Of a stretch of 13,679 nucleotides of DNA, positions 7,452 through 13,679 are shown in pieces (the first letter of the stretch is position 1; each line of letters begins with the position of its first letter). Below the pieces are notes generated by a model, which saw only the letters and a program-made list of their open reading frames with translations, had not been told where the DNA came from and did not search any database. The stretch covers positions 1 to 13,679 of the forward strand of contig CAYYSD010000082.1 of the NCBI GenBank assembly GCA_964474285.1, given 5' to 3'. The DNA is from JACRBT01 sp964474285. Lineage in GTDB: Bacteria; Chloroflexota; Dehalococcoidia; Tepidiformales; Tepidiformaceae. The position numbers were made by a program, and so were the translations under genes.

Positions 7452-8588
7452 TCAATCTGGATTGGTGACCCAGCCAAGGAACGAGGCTCCGCGCGCTTCC
7501 GCGAGAGGGATCCGTCCGGTGGGAGTGACGAGTTCAAGTGAGGCGCGAACGCTCTCCGGCGAATAGACCGAGGCAACGACCGCATCGCCATCCTGGGACC
7601 AGGCGGCGGGAACGACATAGGAATCGGCGGCGGACCCGCCTTCGAGCCCGACGCTGCCACCGGGCCCTCCGAAGGTAGGTGATTCGGCGCCAGGGCGCCA
7701 CGCCGCGCCGAGCTGGGCGCCCCTGGCGGGCTCACTCGTGACCACGCCGGTGGCGATGCGCATGACGGCTCCCGCGAAGGTGCGTTCCGCGCCCGCACCC
7801 GCGACATCGACAAACGCAAGGCGGCCGCCGTCCGGACTCAGGCTCCAATCCTGCGTGCGACCCGCGCTGAGCTGACCAACGCGCTGGCCGCGCCCACCGC
7901 TGATGGCCCAGAGGGCCGATCCGGAGGCATCGATGGTGACGACGAAGAGGCGCTCACCGTCGAGGCTATAGCCCACCGGGTGCGCGCCGAGGACGGCATC
8001 GAAACGGGTGACGTCTGTCACGGCGCCCGTGCCGGCGTCGACTTCCACGACGGTCGCGTCGATGCGGCCGCTGGCATCGGGCACCGCGGCGGCGACCCCG
8101 GCGACCTTGCTGCTATCCCGCGACCAGGCAAGTGAGGAGAGGTATTCGAACTCACCCTGTGCCTCCACGCGATGGCCGGAGGCGATGGTTACGATGGAGA
8201 GCTGGCCGGAGGCAAGTGCACCGCCAACCCACAGGACCGCCGCGCTGGCGCCATCCGGCGAAGCTTCGCCGCGAGCGTGGAGGCTGAACGTGGAAGGGAA
8301 TCGTGCGACCGTTCGCTCGGGTGCGGACCCGGCCGGAGGTTTGACGATGAGGTCATCGCCGCCTGCCCCGGGCTGGAGGAGGAGGAGCGCATCGAGCCGT
8401 GGACTCTGAAGTGGGATGAACCCCGCGGATTCGCCTCCATCGGAGGCGGGACGCGCGGAGAAGGCGGCCCAGGTAACCAGGACGCCGGCGACGGCGCCAA
8501 TTCCCAGGCAGAGGGGGAGGAGACGCCGGGGGAGACGCTGATGCTGTGGAGGCAGGCGCACGCCTTGCTGCATCCCGGGAACAAACAC
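7452..8588 (-). CDS. Membrane-anchored TolB/WD40-like beta-propeller protein (propeller A), first gene of the operon
   Basis: A 378-residue protein with an Arg-rich cytoplasmic N terminus, a single membrane helix at about 22-44 (RLLPLCLGIGAVAGVLVTWA), then a beta-propeller. Blade-like repeats include EASPDGASAAVLW (108-120), LAWSRDSSKVAGV (153-165), PVGYSLDGERLFVV (204-217), TQDWSLSPDGGRLAF (245-259), LGAAWRPGA (293-301) and PAAWSQDGDAVVAS (327-340), each of the 'W/Y S.DG..L' kind found in TolB-type blades. It is a paralogue of the next gene. The GTG at 8588 is preferred because GAGGT lies six to seven bases upstream; an ATG at 8573 is a nearby alternative and both leave the membrane helix intact. 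Function is probably ligand or protein binding outside the membrane. It is the first gene of the minus-strand operon and is preceded by a structured leader. Confidence 0.75.
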   Translation of the reverse strand: MFVPGMQQGVRLPPQHQRLPRRLLPLCLGIGAVAGVLVTWAAFSARPASDGGESAGFIPLQSPRLDALLLLQPGAGGDDLIVKPPAGSAPERTVARFPSTFSLHARGEASPDGASAAVLWVGGALASGQLSIVTIASGHRVEAQGEFEYLSSLAWSRDSSKVAGVAAAVPDASGRIDATVVEVDAGTGAVTDVTRFDAVLGAHPVGYSLDGERLFVVTIDASGSALWAISGGRGQRVGQLSAGRTQDWSLSPDGGRLAFVDVAGAGAERTFAGAVMRIATGVVTSEPARGAQLGAAWRPGAESPTFGGPGGSVGLEGGSAADSYVVPAAWSQDGDAVVASVYSPESVRASLELVTPTGRIPLAEARGASFLGWVTNPD

Positions 8589-8612
8589 GCGGCTACCTCG
8601 CGCTGGCGCCCC

Positions 8613-8711
8613 CTAACCCGCTCGGGAGCCCGGCCAGCCTCCGGCATCTCCCAATGCCTTCGGCTTGCTTTCGAATTCGCCCTGGTACCCCCGCAGTACC
8701 GCCGATATCAT
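8613..8711 (-). CDS. Possible small ORF (32 codons) in the operon leader
   Basis: An ATG at 8711 opens a 32-residue frame, MISAVLRGYQGEFESKPKAL and onward, ending in TAG 25 bases before the propeller A start. The composition is plausible, but there is no ribosome-binding site, and its ATG overlaps the TATGAT -10-like box. It may only reflect the structured leader. Listed because a leader peptide cannot be excluded. Confidence 0.15.
   Translation of the reverse strand: MISAVLRGYQGEFESKPKALGDAGGWPGSRAG
8636..8665 (-). promoter_or_regulatory. Leader hairpin upstream of the propeller operon
   Basis: Read on the minus strand, AGCC pairs with GGCT and GGCAT with ATGCC, separated by a symmetric 3x3 internal loop (GAA opposite GGA, able to form sheared G-A pairs), with a six-base apical loop TGGGAG. 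Every stem base is paired. It lies about 50 bases upstream of the propeller A start. It has the look of a designed RNA element rather than a terminator, since no U-run follows. Confidence 0.45.
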
Positions 8712-8712
8712 A
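8707..8712 (-). promoter_or_regulatory. Candidate -10 box for the propeller operon
   Basis: TATGAT on the minus strand matches the -10 consensus in five of six bases, about 120 bases before the propeller A start. Its surroundings (GACGTATGATATCGGCGG) resemble those of the TATCAT box before the nitroreductase gene. No clear -35 box is found at 16-18 bases, so support is limited. Confidence 0.3.
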
Positions 8713-8773
8713 CGTCGCCGCGCCCCACCAGATTCGAAAGGCGAACGGCACTGCAGGCCCTCGACGGACGCTG

Positions 8774-8815
8774 CAATTGCCCGAACGTAGCAGCGAGGAT
8801 ACGTGCGGTCAATTG
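8774..8815. repeat. Long imperfect inverted repeat, 16-base arms (14/16), 10-base centre
   Basis: Left arm CAATTGCCCGAACGTA (8774-8789) and right arm TACGTGCGGTCAATTG (8800-8815) are reverse complements except at two positions. The arm centres are 26 bases apart, 2.5 turns of DNA. On the minus strand the right arm contains TTGACC, a five-of-six -35 match, followed after 17 bases by TACGTT; the plus strand gives TTGCCC-17-TACGTG. It may be an operator for divergent transcription, a paired binding site, or an RNA hairpin. Confidence 0.6.
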
Positions 8816-9030
8816 ATTTGATATCGCGAGAACAACAGGTTGAACGCCAATTCGGCGTATTCCTCCCGATTTTGACACCTTTGGGCACCAAATTGAGGGG
8901 AATCCCCGAGACCGCTTCAGAGGCGACAGGAGGCGCGCACGGCAGCCGCACAGTGACATCGGCGGCTTGTTCGCACGGGGTGCCGGGCCGGGTTAGACTG
9001 ACGATACGGAATCGCACGGATGTTCGGATT

Positions 9031-11778
9031 ATGACGCGCACCTTTGTCGCTATCGACCTGGAGACGACCGGGCTGGATTCGGAGAAAGACCGCATCACGG
9101 AAGTCGGCGCCGTGCGCTTCACGGAAGATGGGACCGTTCTCGATACCTTCCAATCGCTGGTGAACCCCGGACGCGAGATCCCGTTCTTCATCGAGAACCT
9201 GACCGGCGTCACGAATGCGGCCGTGAAGGACGCTCCGAAGCTCGGGACGCTCGCCGCGCAGATCGAACGGTTCATCGGCGACGCTGTCGTGGTGGGGCAG
9301 AACGTCGGGTTCGACCTGGCCTGCCTTCGGCGCGAGGGCGTGAAAGTGGGCGTCTCTGCGATTGACACCGCGCATTTCTCGCGGCTCCTCATCCCCGGGC
9401 GCAACGGACGCGGGCTGATGGGGCTGGCGGACGAGCTCGGCGTTCAGCCGGGCGTGCACCATCGCGCGCTGACGGACGCACAGACGGCAGCCGACATCTT
9501 CGTGGCACTGCGCAAGAAGGCCCAGGGGTTGGAGACCTGGCAACGGATTCAGCTCGCGCGGCTGGTAGGCATGCACGATGCACCGCTGGCAGCGGTACTT
9601 GCCGGAGACAGCGGCGCGGAGGCCGGCGAAGTCAACGGGCGGATGCCCGCCGTCAGGGCCGCGCCAGTCTACCCGGCGCTCACCCGGCGGGAACCGCGGT
9701 TGCCCCTCACGCCGCGGGAAGTTCGCAACGTCTTCGATGCGGCGCGCGCGCTGGATGCGAGTTTCGAGGACCGGCCGCAGCAGGCAGAGATGGCCTCCGC
9801 CGTTGGGAAGGCGATGACCAACGGCGGGCATTGGCTCATCGAAGCCGGCACCGGCGTCGGCAAGTCCCTGGCCTACCTGGTTCCTGCGGCCCTGCACGCC
9901 CTCCGCAACGGCGAACGCGTCGTGGTTTCGACGAACACGATTGCCCTCCAAGAGCAGCTCCTGAGCAAGGACATCCCTGCGTTGCGAGCGATGCTGAAGC
10001 AGGCGGGCGTCATCGAGGACGAAAGCGAACTCCGGGCGTCGCTCCTCAAGGGCCGCGCGAACTACGTTTGCCTTCGGCGCTGGATCGCCAGCTATGGCGC
10101 GAACCTCGGCGACCCCGACTTCGCCCGGCTCGGCGCCGAGATGTTGCTCTGGCTGCCCGAGACAGAGACGGGCGACCGCTCGGAGCTCAACCTCGACAAC
10201 GCGGCCTACCAGACGTGGCAACGCTTCTCGGCGCAGGACACGGACTGCCTTTCGCGGCCCAACCCATATGTGCGGGACGGCCAGTGCTTCCTGCAGCGCG
10301 CGCGGAAGGCGGCCGAATCGGCGCACATCCTGGTGGTGAACCACGCGTTGCTGCTGGCGGACATCGCCTCCGGCGGAAGCGCTCTTCCCACGTTCGACCA
10401 CTTGATCGTCGACGAAGCGCACAACCTGGAGGACCAGGCCACGAACCAGTTCGGCGGCACCGTTTCGCGCCGGTTGATGGCTGACGCGCTGGATGGCCTG
10501 CACCGGCGCGGTTCCGCCAATCAACGTGAGGGCGGCGTGGCGGCGCTGCTGAAGAGCCTGCCCGAAGGCGGCGCCACGATGGCCGGAAAGGCGCTCGAAG
10601 CGGCGGTATCGACGGCGCGAGACCTGACCGGGCCGTGCTTCGAAGCGCTGGCGAAGCTCGTGCCCGCCGGAACGGACGACGACCGGCTGCTCATTACGCG
10701 CGGTGTGCGCGGCAACTCGGATTGGGACGACGCCGAAACCGCCTGGGTGGCGCTCGACAAGGCGTTGCTGGAGACGGTGGTCCGGGCCACCGAAGCGGGC
10801 CGCATGGTGGGGCTGACGACGGCCACTGACTCGCCCGACGCGCTCCAGGGCGAGTTTGAATCGGCGGCGCGCAAGGTGGACGAGCTGCGCGCGCTGCACT
10901 CACGACTTATGACCACAGCCGACGACACACAGATCGTCTGGGCCACGCGCGAACGGGAAGGCACGGCTTCCCTGAACTCCGCACCACTCGATGTTGGACC
11001 GACGCTGCGCGAGCACCTGTTCGCGAAGCGGCGGACGGTCATCGCGACCAGTGCGACGCTCAGCGCCGGGGGCGACATGACCTACGCGGCGCGCAGGCTC
11101 GGGCTCGAAGAGGCGGAGACGCTTCAGCTTGGGTCGCCCTACGACTACGAGCGGTCGACGCTGCTCGCAGCGTTCACCGACATCCCGGAGCCCAGCGACC
11201 CGGGCTACTACCTCGCCATCAGCCAGGCCGTGGTGGACCTGGTCGACGCATCGCAGGGGCGGGCGCTGGTTTTGTTCACATCGCACAGCGCGCTCCGGCA
11301 GGTGGCACAACGTTCCCGGGAAGCGCTGAAGGAGGCTGGTATTGCCCTCCTCGCGCAGGGCGTCGATGGCTCGCCTCGCCAGCTAACGGAGAACCTCAGG
11401 TCGAACGCGCGCACGGTTGTGTTCGGAACATCGAGCTTCTGGGAGGGCGTCGATATCCGGGGGGACGCGCTTTCGATGCTGATCATCGCCCGGCTGCCGT
11501 TCGCGGTGCCGAGCGACCCTGTCTACCGGGCTCGCTCGGAGCAGTACGACGATCCGTTCAGACAGTTCTCTTTGCCATCAGCCATTCTGCGCTTCAAGCA
11601 GGGCTTTGGGCGGCTCATCCGGGATCGCACCGACCGCGGCGTTGTGGCCGTGCTCGACTCGCGCATCTTCCAGAAGCTCTACGGGAACGACTTCGTGAAT
11701 TCGTTGCCGCCCTGCACGCGCATCCGCGCGAGCACGGAGACGGTGGCGTTGCGGGCGCGCGAGTGGCTCGAACGATGA
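9031..11778 (+). CDS. dinG: DinG-type ATP-dependent DNA helicase fused to an N-terminal DnaQ-like 3'-5' exonuclease
   Basis: A 915-residue cytoplasmic DNA-repair enzyme. Residues 5-160 form a DEDDh exonuclease: Asp9 and Glu11 in FVAIDLETTG, Asp95 in NVGFD, His144 and Asp149 in HHRALTDAQ, all present. The XPD/DinG-type superfamily 2 helicase follows: Walker A GTGVGKS at 273-279, DEAH at 461-464, the VVNHALLL motif just before it, TSSFWEGVDIRG, and QGFGRLIRDRTDRG as motif VI. The exonuclease-helicase order is that of the Gram-positive DinG form. Fe-S region: Cys347 (NYVC), Cys406 (DTDC) and Cys419 (GQCF) are present, but the expected CPY cysteine is Asn411 (NPY). The ATG at 9031 puts the exonuclease motif directly at the N terminus; the upstream open frame to 8803 does not resemble the family. 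No clear Shine-Dalgarno site is seen. The downstream acetyltransferase starts within its stop codon. Confidence 0.93.
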   Translation: MTRTFVAIDLETTGLDSEKDRITEVGAVRFTEDGTVLDTFQSLVNPGREIPFFIENLTGVTNAAVKDAPKLGTLAAQIERFIGDAVVVGQNVGFDLACLRREGVKVGVSAIDTAHFSRLLIPGRNGRGLMGLADELGVQPGVHHRALTDAQTAADIFVALRKKAQGLETWQRIQLARLVGMHDAPLAAVLAGDSGAEAGEVNGRMPAVRAAPVYPALTRREPRLPLTPREVRNVFDAARALDASFEDRPQQAEMASAVGKAMTNGGHWLIEAGTGVGKSLAYLVPAALHALRNGERVVVSTNTIALQEQLLSKDIPALRAMLKQAGVIEDESELRASLLKGRANYVCLRRWIASYGANLGDPDFARLGAEMLLWLPETETGDRSELNLDNAAYQTWQRFSAQDTDCLSRPNPYVRDGQCFLQRARKAAESAHILVVNHALLLADIASGGSALPTFDHLIVDEAHNLEDQATNQFGGTVSRRLMADALDGLHRRGSANQREGGVAALLKSLPEGGATMAGKALEAAVSTARDLTGPCFEALAKLVPAGTDDDRLLITRGVRGNSDWDDAETAWVALDKALLETVVRATEAGRMVGLTTATDSPDALQGEFESAARKVDELRALHSRLMTTADDTQIVWATREREGTASLNSAPLDVGPTLREHLFAKRRTVIATSATLSAGGDMTYAARRLGLEEAETLQLGSPYDYERSTLLAAFTDIPEPSDPGYYLAISQAVVDLVDASQGRALVLFTSHSALRQVAQRSREALKEAGIALLAQGVDGSPRQLTENLRSNARTVVFGTSSFWEGVDIRGDALSMLIIARLPFAVPSDPVYRARSEQYDDPFRQFSLPSAILRFKQGFGRLIRDRTDRGVVAVLDSRIFQKLYGNDFVNSLPPCTRIRASTETVALRAREWLER

Positions 11779-12176
11779 CCGCATGGCCGGAAGCGGCTTG
11801 TGGTGAACGTGTGCGCCTCGAGCGGTCGGCCGAGGGCTACGCCATCGTGCGGCTGGCGGACGGCGCGCCGGTGGGGCGGATCGCCCTCAGTGAGACGGTC
11901 CCGGCGACCGGGGTGATCGACGCCCTCTGCATCGAGACTTCGGAGCGCGGCTACGGAGCCGGTTCGGAGGCGGCGTGGCTCGTGGCGGAGGCGCTCGGAC
12001 GGGCGGGCGTGCGAACGCTCAGGGCCTGGGCTCCGCCAGACCGGGGATTGGCCGTCTATTTCTGGAGCCGCATGGGGTTTCGGCCGATTTTCGGCGAAGG
12101 CCCAAACGGCGGCATCTGGTTCGAACGCAGACTCTCGGACGGCGAACCCGGTAGCGCGAACGACGGAACGCGGTAA
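11775..12176 (+). CDS. GNAT family N-acetyltransferase
   Basis: A small 133-residue protein with the GNAT core. Motif A is at about 49-70: strand IDALCIET followed by the acetyl-CoA pyrophosphate loop RGYGAG (58-63) and a helix. The second part, RTLRAWAPPDRGLAVYFWSRMGF (80-102), is the usual motif B with the 'Y..-.GF' closing pattern. It would transfer an acetyl group from acetyl-CoA to an amine on a small molecule or protein; the substrate is unknown. The ATG at 11775 overlaps the dinG stop in ATGA, so translation is probably coupled to dinG; the frame is open four codons further upstream inside dinG, but the ATG is preferred. The C-terminal tail (121-133) is polar and looks disordered. The MFS gene starts 12 bases after its stop. 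Confidence 0.8.
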   Translation: MTAWPEAACGERVRLERSAEGYAIVRLADGAPVGRIALSETVPATGVIDALCIETSERGYGAGSEAAWLVAEALGRAGVRTLRAWAPPDRGLAVYFWSRMGFRPIFGEGPNGGIWFERRLSDGEPGSANDGTR

Positions 12177-12188
12177 CGTTCTGAGGCA

Positions 12189-13403
12189 GTGTCCTCGGCC
12201 CCAAAACTTCCCCCCACAACGGTGAGCATTCGCTCACTGGGCCTGTCTGTCTACGTTCCGACGATCCTGTTCGCGATCGGTCAGGGAGCGGTCATCCCGA
12301 TCGTCGCGCTGGCTGTGCTGGACCTCGACGCCTCGCCGGCGTTCGCCTCGGTGGTGGTGGCGCTGCGCGGGATCGGCATCCTCCTGTTCGACGTGCCGGC
12401 TGGCTGGCTGATCACCAGATTCGGCGAACGCCGGGCGATGGTTGGCGGGACATTGCTGGTCGTGAGCTCCCTGGCGGGCTCGGCGGTCGCGCCTAACGCA
12501 CTGTTCTTCGCTGGCTGCACGCTGCTTCTGGGCTGTGGGTGGTCGATCTGGCAACTTGCGCGCCTGACCTACGTGAGCGACGCGGTGCCGGTGCAAATGC
12601 GCGGCCGGGCACTTTCGACGCTCGGCGGAGTGAACCGCGTGGGGAACTTCATCGGGCCGTTCATCGGTGCGGCGGCCATCGCCTGGATCGGGCTGGACGG
12701 CGCCTACTACATCCACATGATCACGGCCGCCGCGGCGCTCGCGCTTCTCATCGTCCTGATGCGCGGCGCGGACGACGGCAAGGGCGTGCCCGAACACGAA
12801 CGCGTGCAGCTCCTCCAGGTGGTGCGCGAAAACGCGAACGTGTTCATCACTGCCGGCGTGGGGACAACGGCCATCCAGATGCTGCGAGCGGCGCGCCAGG
12901 GCGTGCTCCCGTTATGGGCGGACCACATTGGCCTCAGCGACGAAGCCGTGAGCGTGGTATTCGGGATCTCCACCGGGATGGACATGCTCCTCTTCTATCC
13001 GGCCGGGAGCGCGATGGACCGCTGGGGGCGCAAGGCTGTCGCCATCCCCTGCCTGGCGTTCATGTCGGTGGGCATGCTGCTCATGCCGCTGACCGGCAGC
13101 TTCGCGACGTTGGCCGTGGTCGGGCTGATCATCGGCTTCGGGAACGGCCTGGGCAGCGGGATCGTGATGACGCTGGGGGCAGACTTTTCGCCGGTGCTCG
13201 GGCGGGCGCAATTCCTCGGGGCCTGGCGGCTCTGCGGCGACCTCGGCACGGCCGGGGGCCCGCTCGTGGTCGCAGGGCTTACGGCAGGCGCGACACTCGG
13301 CGTGTCGGCGGTGGCGATGGGCGTCCTCGGTGCGCTGGGTGCATCGCTCTTCTATCTGCGCGTCCCGGAAACGCTCACCCGCGAGGCCCCGGAACCCGGC
13401 TGA
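12189..13403 (+). CDS. Major facilitator superfamily (MFS) transporter
   Basis: Integral membrane transporter of 404 residues with the alternating hydrophobic segments expected for 12 transmembrane helices. The diagnostic loop-2 motif of MFS proteins is present: DVPAGWLITRFGERR at 68-82, with the half-repeat PAGSAMDRWGRK at 271-282 after helix 8, showing the internal twofold repeat. The central cytoplasmic loop is at about 192-212 (MRGADDGKGVPEHERVQLLQ). The type is that of a drug/H+ antiporter-like exporter, but the substrate is not evident. The GTG at 12189 has GAGG just two bases upstream, shorter than usual; the GTG at 12222 is an alternative and would not affect the first helix. It is probably cotranscribed with dinG and the GNAT gene. 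Confidence 0.9.
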   Translation: MSSAPKLPPTTVSIRSLGLSVYVPTILFAIGQGAVIPIVALAVLDLDASPAFASVVVALRGIGILLFDVPAGWLITRFGERRAMVGGTLLVVSSLAGSAVAPNALFFAGCTLLLGCGWSIWQLARLTYVSDAVPVQMRGRALSTLGGVNRVGNFIGPFIGAAAIAWIGLDGAYYIHMITAAAALALLIVLMRGADDGKGVPEHERVQLLQVVRENANVFITAGVGTTAIQMLRAARQGVLPLWADHIGLSDEAVSVVFGISTGMDMLLFYPAGSAMDRWGRKAVAIPCLAFMSVGMLLMPLTGSFATLAVVGLIIGFGNGLGSGIVMTLGADFSPVLGRAQFLGAWRLCGDLGTAGGPLVVAGLTAGATLGVSAVAMGVLGALGASLFYLRVPETLTREAPEPG

Positions 13404-13420
13404 GGTATGATGTTGTGGCG

Positions 13421-13480
13421 ATGGACATCCTTAACGGGTTACCATCGCGCAACCGGAGAAGGATTGAAGTCTGCACGTGA
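13421..13480 (+). CDS. Possible 19-codon leader ORF overlapping the last gene
   Basis: The ATG at 13421 opens a short frame ending in basic residues (SRNRRRIEVCT). Its TGA overlaps the GTG start of the downstream gene in GTGA, a typical coupling layout. A TATGAT box at 13406-13411 (five of six -10 bases) would place a transcript start a few bases before the ATG, so it could be translated without a leader. No ribosome-binding site is visible and the peptide has no recognisable family. Confidence 0.2.
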   Translation: MDILNGLPSRNRRRIEVCT

Positions 13481-13679
13481 GCGAAGCAACCAAAGTCACG
13501 CCTCGGGTCTTCGCGAACGCTCCGCTGGTTGAGGCTCTCTTAGAAATTCGATTCCCGAGGGTCACAGACCACTACGGTTCGATCCCTGGGCGGATGTTTG
13601 AACGCCTCAAGGGCGCCTACCCAAAGGACGAGGACCTCCCAGGATCCCACTTACCAGAGGCTTTCGAACTACGTCTGAG
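13477..13679 (+). CDS. TIGR04255-like protein, 5' part only (cut by window end)
   Basis: Only the first 67 residues are in the window. FANAPLVEALLEIRF (12-26) and the later MFERLKGAYP match the N terminus typical of TIGR04255, a sporadically distributed bacterial family of unknown function often found in variable genome regions; this is recognition from memory, not a search. The frame upstream is closed by a TGA at 13465, so the start is the GTG at 13477 or a CTG at 13471; an AAGGA at about 13458-13462 lies at a good distance from the CTG and is somewhat far from the GTG. By hand count, bases 13501-13620 are about 59% GC, whereas bases 13261-13320 are about 73%, and TTA leucine codons appear here, which suggests a foreign origin. 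Confidence 0.6.
   Translation, partial: MSEATKVTPRVFANAPLVEALLEIRFPRVTDHYGSIPGRMFERLKGAYPKDEDLPGSHLPEAFELRL

Larger units (their letters stand above)
8589..9030. other. Divergent non-coding region between the propeller operon and dinG
   Basis: This 442-base gap has no convincing gene. It holds, from left to right: the operon leader with a 30-base hairpin (8636-8665) and a 32-codon ORF (8613-8711, minus); a TATGAT -10-like box on the minus strand (8707-8712) flanked by two inverted copies of ATTCGAAAG (8668-8676 and 8732-8740); a 42-base imperfect dyad (8774-8815); a perfect TTGACA hexamer at 8872-8877 (+) with no matching -10; the small palindrome GGGGAATCCCC at 8897-8907; and a weak TAGACT box at 8994-8999 (+) that could serve dinG. 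The dinG frame is open through part of this region, but the translation is unlike the family. Confidence 0.6.

Noticed and set aside
8872..8877. Perfect TTGACA -35 box
   Set aside because: No -10-like sequence occurs 15-19 bases downstream, so it is not called as a promoter.
8803..9030. N-terminal extension of DinG by 76 residues
   Set aside because: The exonuclease motif starts right at the ATG at 9031, and the extension has no family resemblance and covers the dyad's right arm and small palindromes.
8589..9030. LexA/SOS box for dinG
   Set aside because: I looked for CGAAC-N4-GTTCG, GTTC-N7-GTTC and CTGT-N8-ACAG types and saw no match in the gap.
8917..10899. 660-codon minus-strand frame opposite dinG
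   Set aside because: It lies antisense to a clear helicase gene and has the Arg/His-rich composition of a shadow.
12539..13480. 313-codon plus-strand frame inside the MFS gene
   Set aside because: It is out of frame with a clear transporter and lacks any domain; only its last 19 codons are kept as a separate tentative leader ORF.
1..13679. CRISPR, tRNA, rRNA, insertion sequence, attachment site or replication origin
   Set aside because: No regular direct repeats, cloverleaf, transposase or integrase frame or DnaA-box cluster was seen by reading; a tool search was not possible.

Overview
The window is a GC-rich bacterial chromosome segment (roughly two thirds G+C by eye) that is almost fully coding and carries no tRNA, rRNA, CRISPR array, insertion sequence or phage gene. 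The mix of an ABC-F ATPase, a short HNH nuclease of the widespread 'LVLNQNYEPLN' type, a DnaQ-DinG fusion helicase, and a run of exported TolB-like beta-propellers with a transglycosylase-like protein would suit Chloroflexota (for example a Dehalococcoidia-like lineage). This placement is an inference from gene style, not a phylogenetic result.

Layout. Bases 1-2492 (+): an ABC-F ATPase cut by the window start, then an unrecognised helical-repeat protein. Bases 2489-3013 (-): an HNH endonuclease whose stop codon overlaps that of the helical-repeat gene. Bases 3153-4770 (+): a nitroreductase and, after a 190-base gap, a lipase-like alpha/beta hydrolase with an uncertain start. Bases 8588-4778 (-): a compact three-gene operon of two paralogous, membrane-anchored beta-propeller proteins and an exported SLT-like protein with a C-terminal Ig/BACON-like domain. 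Bases 8589-9030: a divergent non-coding region with a long imperfect dyad and a well-formed leader hairpin. Bases 9031-13403 (+): dinG with an N-terminal 3'-5' exonuclease domain, a GNAT acetyltransferase starting inside the dinG stop (ATGA), and an MFS transporter 12 bases further on. Bases 13404-13679: a short possible leader ORF and the start of a TIGR04255-like gene in DNA of lower GC.

The minus-strand operon 8588-4778 is the most coherent accessory unit. Its first two products look like signal-anchored periplasmic or extracytoplasmic propellers that arose by tandem duplication. The third carries the three signature motifs of a lytic transglycosylase, so the operon may act on or sense the cell wall. 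It is preceded by the most structured non-coding DNA in the window. The dinG cluster is a tightly packed set in which only dinG has an obvious DNA-repair role. Its Fe-S region has Asn where the third cluster Cys is expected. The other genes look like ordinary housekeeping or metabolic genes.
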